A DNA stretch of 64,000 nt, from contig CAWEQW010000002.1 of assembly GCA_963811365.1 (NCBI GenBank), forward strand, positions 372,001-436,000, given 5' to 3'. Position 1 is the first letter of the stretch. Every line of letters begins with the position of its first letter. The stretch is from CAWEQW01 sp963811365 (GTDB lineage: Bacteria; Actinomycetota; Actinomycetes; Propionibacteriales; Nocardioidaceae). The notes below the pieces were generated by a model, which was not told the origin of the DNA, did no database searches, and saw nothing but the letters and a program-made list of their open reading frames with translations. Shown piece after piece: positions 14,596 to 24,982 of this stretch. Both the position numbers and the translations under genes were made by a program.

Positions 14596-16262
14596 CTCCC
14601 GAACAGCTCTCGGCCACGATCGTGGACGCGCTCACCGGCCTGGCCGGTGAGGGCGTCGTGACACTGCCCGACGGCGTGCCGGCGCACGTCGTCGTGGAGC
14701 GACCGAAGGTCCGGGAGCACGGCGACTACGCGACGAACGTCGCTCTCCAGCTGGGCAAGAAGGCCGGCATGCCGCCGCGGGAGCTGGCCGGCCTGCTGGC
14801 CATCCGGCTCGGTGCGGCCGACGGCATCGCGTCCGTGGACGTGGCCGGACCGGGCTTCCTCAACATCCGTCTCGACGCCGGCGCCCAGGGGGAGGTGGCC
14901 GCTCGGGTGGTGGCCGCCGGTACGACGTACGGCACGAGCGACGCCCTCGGCGGCGTCCGGGTGAACGTCGAGTTCATCTCGGCCAACCCCACAGGACCCC
15001 TGCACCTCGGGCACACCCGGTGGGCGGTGGTCGGCGACGCCATCGCGCGGGTGCTCGAGGCCGCCGGGGCCAAGGTCGAGCGGGAGTTCTACATCAACGA
15101 CCGCGGCAACCAGATGGACAAGTTCGGCGCCTCCCTCGAGGCCGTCGCCCGCGGCGAGGCGGTGCCCGAGGACGGCTACCACGGCGACTACATGCACGAC
15201 CTCGCGCGGCAGGTGGTCGCCGAGCACCCGGGCATCCTCGACCTTCCCCAGCCGGAGCGGCTGGTCGCGTTCCGCGAGGACGGCTACCGGCTGCAGCTGC
15301 AGGAGCAGCAGGAGCAGCTCGACGCCTTCAACACGCACTTCGACGTGTGGTTCTCCGAGCGGTCGCTGCACGACACCGGCCGGGTGGAGCACGGCCTGGC
15401 CAAGCTCGAGCAGCAGGGCCACGTCTTCACCGCAGACGGCGCCCTGTGGATGCGGACCACCGACTTCGGCGACGACAAGGACCGGGTCCTGGTCCGGTCC
15501 AACGGCGAGCTGACCTACTTCGCGTCCGACACCGCCTACTACATCGACAAGCGCGAGCGCGGCTTCGACGTCTGCATCTACCTGCTCGGCGCCGACCACC
15601 ACGGGTACGTCGGGCGGCTCAAGGCCATGGCCGCCTGCGCCGGTGACGACCCGGACACGAACGTCGAGGTGCTGATCGGCCAGATGGTCAAGATCCTCCA
15701 AGCCGGCGAGGAGGTCAGGCTGAGCAAGCGCGCCGGCCAGATCGTCTCGCTCCAGGAGCTCGTGGACCTGGTCGGCGTCGACGCGCTGCGCTACTCGCTG
15801 GCCCGCTACCCGGCCGACTCGCCACTGACCCTGGACATCGCGGAGATCACCCGGCAGGCCAGCGACAACCCGGTGTTCTACGTGCAGTACGCCCACGCCC
15901 GGCTCGCCTCGATCCTGCGCAACGCCGCGGACCTCGGCGTCTCGACGGCCTCCGAGCAAGGTCCGGTCGACACCGCGCTGCTCACCCACGAGAAGGAGGG
16001 TGTGCTGCTGCGCGGCCTCGCCGAGCTCCCGAGGGTGGTCGCGGCGGCAGCACAGCTGCGCGAGCCGCACCGGGTGGCGCGCTACCTGGAGGACACCGCC
16101 TCGGCGTTCCACAAGTTCTACGACGTCTGCCGGGTGCTGCCGCAGGGCGACGAGGAGCCGACCGAGCTGCACCGCGCCCGGCTGATGCTCGTCGACGCGA
16201 CCCGGATCGCGCTGGCCAACGGCCTGGGCATGCTCGGGGTGTCCGCCCCCGAGCGGATGTGA
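14592..16262 (+). CDS. argS: Arginyl-tRNA synthetase
   Basis: ArgS charges tRNA-Arg. The GTG start at 14592 overlaps the preceding receiver gene and gives 556 residues starting VTPEQLSATIVDAL, the normal length. The N-terminal Arg-tRNA recognition domain (about 1-110) is followed by the class I catalytic core with the HIGH variant in ANPTGPLHLGHTRWA (about residue 140). The KMSKS counterpart is VRLSKRAGQIVS, and the C-terminal anticodon-binding DALR domain contains YVQYAHARLASILRN. lysA begins 8 bp after its stop, an arrangement conserved in actinobacteria (argS-lysA-hom-thrC-thrB-rho). Confidence 0.97.
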   Translation: MTPEQLSATIVDALTGLAGEGVVTLPDGVPAHVVVERPKVREHGDYATNVALQLGKKAGMPPRELAGLLAIRLGAADGIASVDVAGPGFLNIRLDAGAQGEVAARVVAAGTTYGTSDALGGVRVNVEFISANPTGPLHLGHTRWAVVGDAIARVLEAAGAKVEREFYINDRGNQMDKFGASLEAVARGEAVPEDGYHGDYMHDLARQVVAEHPGILDLPQPERLVAFREDGYRLQLQEQQEQLDAFNTHFDVWFSERSLHDTGRVEHGLAKLEQQGHVFTADGALWMRTTDFGDDKDRVLVRSNGELTYFASDTAYYIDKRERGFDVCIYLLGADHHGYVGRLKAMAACAGDDPDTNVEVLIGQMVKILQAGEEVRLSKRAGQIVSLQELVDLVGVDALRYSLARYPADSPLTLDIAEITRQASDNPVFYVQYAHARLASILRNAADLGVSTASEQGPVDTALLTHEKEGVLLRGLAELPRVVAAAAQLREPHRVARYLEDTASAFHKFYDVCRVLPQGDEEPTELHRARLMLVDATRIALANGLGMLGVSAPERM

Positions 16263-16269
16263 CCGCCTG

Positions 16270-17670
16270 ATGCGGGCGCACGAGGCGGGGGCGCTGCACG
16301 CCGACATCAGCTCGCGGGGGCCGGCCTGGCTCGGCGCCCCGCAGGACGTCAACGGCCTGGTCCCACTGCTGTGGTCCGGGACGGCGCACAAGAACGCCGA
16401 CGGGGCGCTGGTCGTCGGCGGCGTGGACCTCCGCGACCTGGTGGCCGAGCACGGCTCACCGGCGTACGTCCTCGACGAGACCGACTTCCGCAGCCGGGCC
16501 CGCGGCTTCCGGGACGCGTTCGCCGACTACGACGTCTACTACGCCGGCAAGGCGTTCCTCTGCACGACGGTGGCCCGCTGGGTCGCCGAGGAGGGGCTGT
16601 GCCTGGACGTCTGCTCGGCCGGCGAGCTCACGGTCGCGCTGCGCGCCGGATTCGCGCCGGCGCGGATCGGCTACCACGGCAACAACAAGACGCCTCTGGA
16701 GCTGCGCCGGGCGGTCGAGGCCGGCGTGGGCCGGATCGTGGTGGACTCGTTCACCGAGCTCGACCGGCTGGTGGCCCTCACCGGCGAGCTCGGCCGCACT
16801 GCGGCGGTGATGGTGCGGGTCACCGCCGGGGTCGAGGCGCACACCCACGAGTACATCGCGACCGCCCACGAGGACCAGAAGTTCGGGTTCTCGATCTCCT
16901 CGGGCGACGCGTTCGAGGCGGTACGCCGGGTGCAGGACGCGCCGGGGCTCCGGCTGCTGGGCCTGCACTCCCACATCGGCTCGCAGATCTTCGACACCTC
17001 GGGGTTCGAGGTCGCGACCCGGCGGGTGCTGGCGCTGCACGCCCGGGTCAGCGCGGAGCTCGGCGTGGAGCTGCCCGAGCTGGACCTCGGCGGCGGCTTC
17101 GGGATCGCCTACACCACCCAGGACGACCCCTCCGACCCCGCGCAGCTGGCGAACGAGCTGACGAAGATCGTCGAGCACGAGTGCCGTGGCTTCGAGGTGC
17201 CGGTGCCGCGGCTGTCGGTGGAGCCGGGCCGCGCGATCGTGGGACCGTCGGTCTGCACGGTCTACGAGGTCGGCACCGTCAAGCCGGTGGAGCTCGACGC
17301 CGGGGCGACGCGCACCTACGTGTCGGTCGACGGCGGGATGAGCGACAACATCCGCACGGCGCTGTACGACGCGGACTACAGCTGCACGCTCGCGTCCCGA
17401 CGTTCCACGGCCGAGCCGGTGCTCGGACGCGTGGTCGGCAAGCACTGCGAGGCCGGCGACATCCTGGTCAAGGACGAGTTCGTGCCCGGCGACCTCGCGC
17501 CGGGCGACCTGCTCGCCGTGCCGGCGACGGGTGCGTACTGCCGCTCGATGGCCAGCAACTACAACCACGCCCTGCGGCCGCCGGTGGTGGCGGTCTCCGA
17601 CGGGCAGGCGAGGGTCGTCGTACGGCGGGAGACGGAGGAGGACCTGCTCCGCACGGACGTCGGCGCCTGA
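16270..17670 (+). CDS. lysA: Diaminopimelate decarboxylase
   Basis: LysA makes L-lysine from meso-diaminopimelate with pyridoxal phosphate, the last step of the pathway. It has 466 residues from ATG 16270. The PLP lysine is in DVYYAGKAFLC (about residue 97). The glycine-rich phosphate loop is DLGGGFGIAY, and the substrate-binding EPGRAIVG and DGGMSDNIRTALY are intact. The active-site cysteine motif near the C-terminus of dimers is seen as GKHCEAGDIL. It lies between argS and hom as in other actinomycetes. The N-terminal extension of about 20 residues before the core is common in this phylum. Confidence 0.97.
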   Translation: MRAHEAGALHADISSRGPAWLGAPQDVNGLVPLLWSGTAHKNADGALVVGGVDLRDLVAEHGSPAYVLDETDFRSRARGFRDAFADYDVYYAGKAFLCTTVARWVAEEGLCLDVCSAGELTVALRAGFAPARIGYHGNNKTPLELRRAVEAGVGRIVVDSFTELDRLVALTGELGRTAAVMVRVTAGVEAHTHEYIATAHEDQKFGFSISSGDAFEAVRRVQDAPGLRLLGLHSHIGSQIFDTSGFEVATRRVLALHARVSAELGVELPELDLGGGFGIAYTTQDDPSDPAQLANELTKIVEHECRGFEVPVPRLSVEPGRAIVGPSVCTVYEVGTVKPVELDAGATRTYVSVDGGMSDNIRTALYDADYSCTLASRRSTAEPVLGRVVGKHCEAGDILVKDEFVPGDLAPGDLLAVPATGAYCRSMASNYNHALRPPVVAVSDGQARVVVRRETEEDLLRTDVGA

Positions 17671-17689
17671 CCGTCCCCACCCGCCCCCG

Positions 17690-17743
17690 CGATTCGTCTG
17701 CGGTCCGGCCGGTGTGGTGCGCACGGTGGTGGCAGACGAATCG
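17690..17743. promoter_or_regulatory. Long-range 12-bp inverted repeat between lysA and hom
   Basis: CGATTCGTCTGC (17690-17701) and GCAGACGAATCG (17732-17743) are exact complements separated by 30 bases. The structure could end lysA transcription, form a leader hairpin before hom, or be a bipartite operator. There is no T-run and no leader peptide rich in Thr or Ile codons that I can see. Confidence 0.4.
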
Positions 17744-17857
17744 GATCTCATGACCCGGACGGCGTCGGGTTCGCCCTGCGCCGGTCCGCCCGATAGCCCA
17801 AGATGAACCCAGCAACTGCCCCGCGAGGGCACCGGAAGCCAAGAGGTGAGGCGGCGC

Positions 17858-19158
17858 GTGACCAGCTCTCTGAAGCTCGCCCTGCTCGGCTGCGGCTCGG
17901 TCGGCAGCCAAGTGGTGCGACTGCTGCGCGAGCAGGCCGACGACCTGACCGCCCGGGTAGGCGTGCCGATCGAGCTCGTGGGCGTCGCGGTACGCAGGCC
18001 GGAGCGCCAGCGTGACGCCGAGGTGCCGCGGGACCTGCTCACGTCCGACGCCGAGGCGCTCGTCGGGCGCGGCGACCTCGACCTGGTCATCGAGGTGATC
18101 GGCGGCATCGAGCCGGCGCGCTCGCTGATCCTGCGCGCCCTCGAGAACGGCGCGTCGGTGGTCACCGCGAACAAGGCGCTGCTCGCCGAGGACGGGGCCA
18201 CGCTGTACGCCGCCGCCGAGAAGGCCGGACGGGACCTCTTCTTCGAGGCGAGCGTCGCCGGCGCCATCCCGATCCTGCGGCCGCTGCGCGAGTCGCTCGC
18301 CGGCGACCGGGTCCGCCGGGTGCTGGGCATCGTCAACGGCACCACGAACTTCATCCTCGACCGGATGGACACCCACGGCACCGGCTTCGCCGAGGCCCTG
18401 GAGGAGGCCCAGGCGCTCGGGTACGCCGAGGCCGACCCGACGGCCGACGTCGAGGGCTTCGACGCCGCGGCGAAGGCCGCGATCCTGGCCAGCCTCGCGT
18501 TCCACACCCGGGTCAGCGCCGCCGACGTGTACCGCGAGGGCATCTCGGAGGTCAGCGCCAGCGACGTCGCGTCCGCGCGCGAGATGGGCAGCGTCGTGAA
18601 GCTCCTCGCGATCTGTGAGCTGCGTGACGAGCCGACCGGGCCCGCGGTCGCCGCGCGGGTTCACCCGGCGATGATCCCGCGGTCGCACCCCCTGGCCAGC
18701 GTCCGCGAGGCCTACAACGCCGTCTTCGTCGAGAGCGAGGCGGCCGGCCAGCTGATGTTCTACGGACCGGGCGCGGGCGGGGCGCCGACGGCGAGCGCGG
18801 TGCTCGGCGACCTGGTCACCGCCGCTCGCAACCGGCTCGACGACGTCCGTGGCGCGGGCGAGTCGGCGTACGCCCAGTGCGACGTGCTGACCATGGGCCG
18901 CACGGAGACCCGCTACCACGTGGCGATCGACGTCGACGACGAGCGGGTGTGCTTGCGGCCGTCGCGCAGGCGTTCGCCGAGCACGGCGTCTCGATCCAGG
19001 CGGTCCGGCAGGAGGGCCACGGCGACGACGCGCAGCTCGTCGTGGTGTCGCACCGGGCGACCGACGCGGCGCTGTCGGCCACGGTGGCGGCGCTGCGCAC
19101 CATGGACGACGTCCGCGACGTGTCGTCGGTGATGCGGGTCGAAGGGGACGGCGAGTGA
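17858..19158 (+). CDS. hom: Homoserine dehydrogenase (one frameshift as read)
   Basis: This NAD(P)-dependent enzyme reduces aspartate semialdehyde to homoserine, feeding threonine and methionine. I prefer GTG 17858 (VTSSLKLALLGCGSVGSQVV), with AGGTGAGG upstream. The catalytic domain is intact: ANKALLAEDG, VNGTTNFILDRM and GYAEADPTADVEGFDAAAK. Near 18941 a base seems to be missing. Before it the frame reads VAIDVDDER and after it VLAAVAQAFAEHGVSIQAVRQEG continues in the next frame to the stop at 19158, which is the C-terminal ACT domain for threonine feedback. Corrected length is about 433 residues, normal for the family. A sequence error is the likeliest cause. Confidence 0.9.
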
Positions 19159-20233
19159 GCGCCGGTCGCGCGCACCAGTGGCGCGGAGTGCTGGAGGAGT
19201 ACCGGACCCGGCTGGCGGTTCCCGAGGGCACGCCGACGATCACGCTGCGCGAGGGCGGCACCCCCATGGTGGACAGCCGCTGGCTGTCCGAGGTCACCGG
19301 GGCCGAGGTGTGGCTCAAGGTCGAGGGCGACAACCCGACCGGGTCGTTCAAGGACCGGGGGATGACGGTCGCTCTCTCGGTCGCGGTCGGGCAGGGAGCC
19401 GAGGCCGTGGTGTGCGCCTCCACCGGCAACACGTCGGCCTCGATGGCGGCGTACGCCGCGCGGGCGCGCGTCAAGCCGCTCGTGCTGGTGCCGCAGGGCA
19501 AGATCGCCGCCGGCAAGCTCGCGCAGGCGATCGTGCACGGCGCCCAGGTCGTCATGGTGCGCGGCAACTTCGACGACTGCCTGCGGCTGTCCCGCGGCCT
19601 GGCCGAGGACTACCCCGTCGCGCTGGTGAACTCGGTCAACCCGATGCGTCTGGAGGGCCAGAAGACCGCGTCGTTCGAGATCGTCGACTTCCTCGGGGAC
19701 GCCCCGGACGTGCACGTCCTTCCGACCGGCAACGCCGGCAACATCTCGGCGTACTGGAAGGGGTACGTCGAGTACGAGAAGGCCGGGATGAGCAGCCGGC
19801 GGCCCCGGTGATGCGCGGCTGGCAGGCCGCCGGCGCGGCGCCGCTGGTGCTCGGCGAGCCCGTGCTGGACCCGGAGACCGTCGCGTCGGCGATCCGGATC
19901 GGCAACCCGGCGTCGTGGACCTGGCGGTAGCCGCGGCCGAGCAGTCGGGCGGCCGCTTCCGCGCCGTGACCGACGACCGAGATCCTCGACGCCCAGCGGG
20001 CGCTCGCCTCGCGCGACGGCGTCTTCGTCGAGCCGGCCTCGGCGGCCGGCGTCGCGGGGCTCTCTCGAGGACGCGGGGCGGCGAGTCCTTCGCCGGCAAG
20101 ACCGTCGTGGTGACCGTGACCGGCCACGGCCTGAAGGACGTGGACACCGCCCTGTCGACCTTCACCGACCTCGTGGACACCGTGATCGACGCCGACGTGG
20201 ACGCCGCGGCCGCGCGCCGCCGGGCTGCGCTGA
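19155..20233 (+). CDS. thrC: Threonine synthase (several frameshifts as read)
   Basis: ThrC converts O-phosphohomoserine to threonine with PLP. The GTG start at 19155 overlaps the hom stop (GTGA). The first 205 residues read cleanly, including the PLP lysine in NPTGSFKDRGMT (about residue 61) and the phosphate loop LPTGNAGNISAYWKG. From about 19790 the frame breaks repeatedly. MRGWQAAGAAPLVLGEP, IRIGNPASW, RALASRDGVFVEPASAAGVAG and TVTGHGLKDVDTAL appear in successive frames, ending at 20233. All domains expected of the family are present, so I read this as a functional gene in poor consensus rather than a decayed one. Confidence 0.82.
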
Positions 20234-20260
20234 GCATGCCGAGTTCGCTGGTCCGGGCCG

Positions 20261-21164
20261 GTGACCGTCGAGGTGCCGGCGACCAGCGCCAACCTCGGTC
20301 CCGGCTTCGACGCCCTCGGGCTCGCCCTCGACCTCGCGACACGCTGACCGCGCCGAGGTCGTCCGACGACGGGCCGGTCGCGTCGAGCTGAGCGGCTGAG
20401 GGGGCGCCGGGACACGTCCCGCTGCGACGAGGCCACCTGGTCGTCCGGGCGATGCTCGCGGCCTTCGCGCACTCGGGCGGGAGCCGCCCGGCGCTGCGCC
20501 TGCGACTGCGCCAACCGGATCCCGCACGGCGCGTGGCCTCGGCTCCTCCTCGGCGGCGATCGTCGGCGGGCATCTGCGCTGGCGCGCGGCGCTGGTCGCG
20601 GGCGGATCGCTGCTGTGGACGACGACGCGGTGCTCGACGCTGGCCGCACCGGATCGAGGGCCACCCGGACAACGTGGCCCCCGCCTGCTCGGCGGGCTTC
20701 GCGATCGCCTGGTGCAGGCCGGCGAGGCTTCTGGGCGACCTCGGTCGCCGTCGACCACCGGATGCCGGCGGTGGCGTTCGTGCCGCCGCAGCCGGCGTGA
20801 GCACGGAGGTGTCGCGGGGACTGCTGCCCGGCGCGGTGTCGCACGCGGACGCAGCGGCCAACAGCGGCCGCGCCGCGCTGCTCGTCGCGGCGCTCGACCG
20901 GCAGCCCGAGCTCCTGCTCCGCGCGACACCGGGACTACCTGCACCAGGAGTACCGCGAGCCGGCGATGCCGGACAGCGTGGCGCTGGTGCGGGCGCTGCG
21001 CGCGGACGGGCTGCCGGCCGTGGTGTCGGGGGCCGGGCCGACGGTGCTCGTCCTGACCGACGCCACCGAGGAGGAGAAGATCGCCGACCGGGTGCCCCGC
21101 GGGCTGGCAGGCGCACGCGCTCGCCGTGGACCGCGCGGGAGTGCAGCTCCAGCTCCCCGCGTAG
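20261..21164 (+). CDS. thrB: Homoserine kinase (many frameshifts as read)
   Basis: ThrB phosphorylates homoserine (GHMP kinase family). The GTG at 20261 starts VTVEVPATSANLGPGFDALGLALDL. Frame changes then follow every 50-150 bases. Recognisable pieces in order are VVRAMLAAFAH, the ATP-binding loop GLGSSSAAIV (split near 20540), EGHPDNVAPAC, VAVDHRMPAVAFVPPQP, STEVSRGLLPGAVSHADAAANSGRAALLVAAL, YLHQEYREPAMPDSVALVRALR and VSGAGPTVLVL, with a stop at 21162-21164. Total length fits about 301 codons. The density of small indels in an essential biosynthetic gene points to low consensus quality in this stretch. Confidence 0.78.
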
Positions 21165-21519
21165 CTGGCGGAGGTCACCATGGGATGCAGGTGACCGTGG
21201 CCCCACGCGTACCTCGTGGGAAGTGAGCTCGTCGACATCGCAGTGAAACTCCCCGCGTGCGGGACTCGGCGTACGGCGGGAACACCGGGTGCCTGCCGGT
21301 GTTGCGTCAATGAGACGACCACGCGAAGTACGTGCTACGCTTCATAGGCGCCGGTGATCGAGCGGTTCGCTCATCCGACCGTGGCGCGCTTCTGCCTCAG
21401 CTCGTCTGTCCGCGGCGGGGCAGCCACATGTCGACCGGTCCGGATCCAGACCCGGGAACCACACTGAACGAGGCCGCTGGAGCACACCGGGACCGGCCTG
21501 GACGTGGGAAGGACCTCAC
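21165..21519. other. Thr-operon/rho intergenic region, rho leader
   Basis: No gene was seen in these 355 bases. The first half contains a terminator-like hairpin at 21281-21303. The second half, GC-rich with many C/G alternations, must hold the rho promoter and leader. Long rho leaders are used elsewhere for autogenous control by Rho, but no specific element can be recognised. Confidence 0.5.
21281..21303 (+). terminator. Hairpin downstream of thrB
   Basis: AACACCGG and CCGGTGTT pair perfectly (8 bp) around a 7-base loop. It lies 117 bp after the thrB stop and before the rho gene, with no T-run. It probably ends the hom-thrC-thrB transcript. Confidence 0.5.
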
Positions 21520-23396
<1,877 letters not shown>

Positions 23397-23441
23397 CCTC
23401 CGCGGCTGACCCCGCAGACTCATCCCGACAGCAGACGCGGG

Positions 23442-23470
23442 AGGCGAGACCCCGAGGGGCCTCGCCTTTT
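23442..23470 (+). terminator. Intrinsic terminator of rho
   Basis: AGGCGAG and CTCGCCT form an outer 7-bp stem with an inner CCCC/GGGG extension, followed by TTTT and a further GCGTTTT. It lies 46 bp after the rho stop. The T-run makes it one of the clearest intrinsic terminators in the window. Confidence 0.88.
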
Positions 23471-23542
23471 GCGTTTTCCCCGACCTGGGCGGTTTCGGCG
23501 ACTTATTCTCGAGGGACCAGCCACTCGGCGCACAGGAGTCCC

Positions 23543-23918
23543 ATGGCCAGGATCGTCGTGGCCGACGACGACGCGGACATCCGCGACCTCGTCGTCTTCA
23601 AGCTCCAGCAGGCCGGTCACGAGGTGACCGCGGTCGGCGACGGCGTCGCCGCCGTGGAGGCCTGCCAGGCGGAGCCGCCCGACCTCGTGGTGCTCGACGT
23701 GATGATGCCCGGGATGAGCGGCATCGACGCGTGCCGCACGCTCCGGCTCGACCCGGCCATGGCCCGGCATCCCGGTCATCCTGCTGACCGCCCGGGCCCA
23801 GGAGGCCGACGTCGAGCAGGGCTTCAACGCCGGCGCCGACGACTACGTCGTGAAGCCGTTCAGCCCCCGCGAGCTGGCCTCCAGGGTCAGCGCCGTCCTG
23901 CAGCGGAGCGGTGCATGA
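23543..23918 (+). CDS. Single-domain response regulator (one frameshift as read)
   Basis: A CheY-like receiver of about 124 residues once one extra C near 23768 is allowed for. The first part reads MARIVVADDDADIRDLVVFKL with the phosphorylated Asp in PDLVVLDVMMPGMSG (about residue 53). After the shift VILLTARAQEADVEQGF and DDYVVKPFSPRELASRV complete the fold. ATG 23543 has AGGAG upstream. The stop overlaps the next start as ATGA, so this receiver begins a three-gene operon with the HEAT-repeat and GT2 genes. With no output domain it probably acts by protein contact, perhaps switching the glycosyltransferase. Confidence 0.85.
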
Positions 23919-24982
23919 GACAGGTCGCCGAGGTGCTCCTGGCGCTTTTCGCGGTCACTGCCGTGGTTCTGGTGCTCGGCCTCGTGGTCGTCCGGGCCGC
24001 CCGCGAGCTGCTGCGCCGGCGCCGCGAGGCGCGGCAGGACGAGGTCCGTCGCCTGGTGCTGTCGGCGCTGCTCGGCGAGGGCGAGGAGGCCGGGCGGGCC
24101 GCAGCCGACCTGCGGGCCCGTCGCGGTCGTGCCTGGGACGTCGTCGAGGACCAGGCGTTCGCGATGATCCCCAAGATCAAGGGCGACACCCGTACGGCCC
24201 TCGTCGAGCTGCTCGAGAGCCGGGGTGCCGCGGGTCGTGCGGCTGCGGCCATCCGGTCCTCGTCGTCGGTACGCCGTGCCCGGGGCGCCTACCACCTCGG
24301 CAGCCTCGGTCGAGCGGAGAGCGCACCGCTGCTCATCCCGTTGCTGGGCGACCGAGACTTCCTGGTGCGCCGCTCAGCCGTCCGAGCGCTCGGCCAGGTC
24401 GACGACCCCCGCACCGCGACCGCGCTGCTCGACGCCGCCGCGACGGACCCGGTGCTCAGCCGGGACGTGACCGCCGCGCTCGACCGGCTCGGACCGGGCG
24501 CCGCTCCGGCGCTGCGCGCAGCGGTCGGCAGCTCGCTCGACGACGTGCTGACCGGCGGCCTCGACGTCCGGCGCACCACGCTGGCCGCCCGGGCGCTCGG
24601 CCTCGTCGGCGACGTGGCGTGCGTCCCGCTGCTCATCCGGGCCCTGGCCCGGGTCGACGAGCCGAGCCTCCAGGTGGCCGCCGCCGAGGCGCTCGGCGCG
24701 CTCGGCGCTCCCGAGGCGGTGCCGCCGCTGACGGTGGCGCTGCACAGCGAGGCCGACGGCCTCCGGTCCGCCGCGGCGCGGGCCCTGGGCGCCGTCAGCG
24801 ACCCTGTGGCGGTCTGCGGACTGGTGGACGCGCTCCCGGACAGCGGCCACGAGGCCTCCCGCGCGGTGGCCGGGGCGTTGCTGCGGCTCGGGGACCCCGG
24901 CCTGCACGCGCTCGAGGACAGCGGCTCTCCGTACGCCGTCGAGGCGCTGGCGGTGCACCGCATGGAGCTGAGCGCCGGATGA
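23915..24982 (+). CDS. Membrane-anchored HEAT-repeat protein
   Basis: The 355-residue protein starts with one transmembrane helix (about residues 5-27, VLLALFAVTAVVLVLGLVVV), then a basic coil RRRREARQDEVRR. The rest is built of helical HEAT/PBS-lyase-type repeats: GAYHLGSLGRAESAPLLIPLLGDRDFLVRRSAVRALGQVDDP, AARALGLVGDVACVPLLIRAL, AAEALGALGAPEAVPPLTVAL and AARALGAVSDPVAVCGLVDAL. Such arrays are protein-binding scaffolds. It overlaps the receiver gene upstream (ATGA) and the glycosyltransferase gene downstream (ATGA). I infer a scaffold between the cytoplasmic receiver and the membrane glycosyltransferase. Confidence 0.87.
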   Translation: MRQVAEVLLALFAVTAVVLVLGLVVVRAARELLRRRREARQDEVRRLVLSALLGEGEEAGRAAADLRARRGRAWDVVEDQAFAMIPKIKGDTRTALVELLESRGAAGRAAAAIRSSSSVRRARGAYHLGSLGRAESAPLLIPLLGDRDFLVRRSAVRALGQVDDPRTATALLDAAATDPVLSRDVTAALDRLGPGAAPALRAAVGSSLDDVLTGGLDVRRTTLAARALGLVGDVACVPLLIRALARVDEPSLQVAAAEALGALGAPEAVPPLTVALHSEADGLRSAAARALGAVSDPVAVCGLVDALPDSGHEASRAVAGALLRLGDPGLHALEDSGSPYAVEALAVHRMELSAG

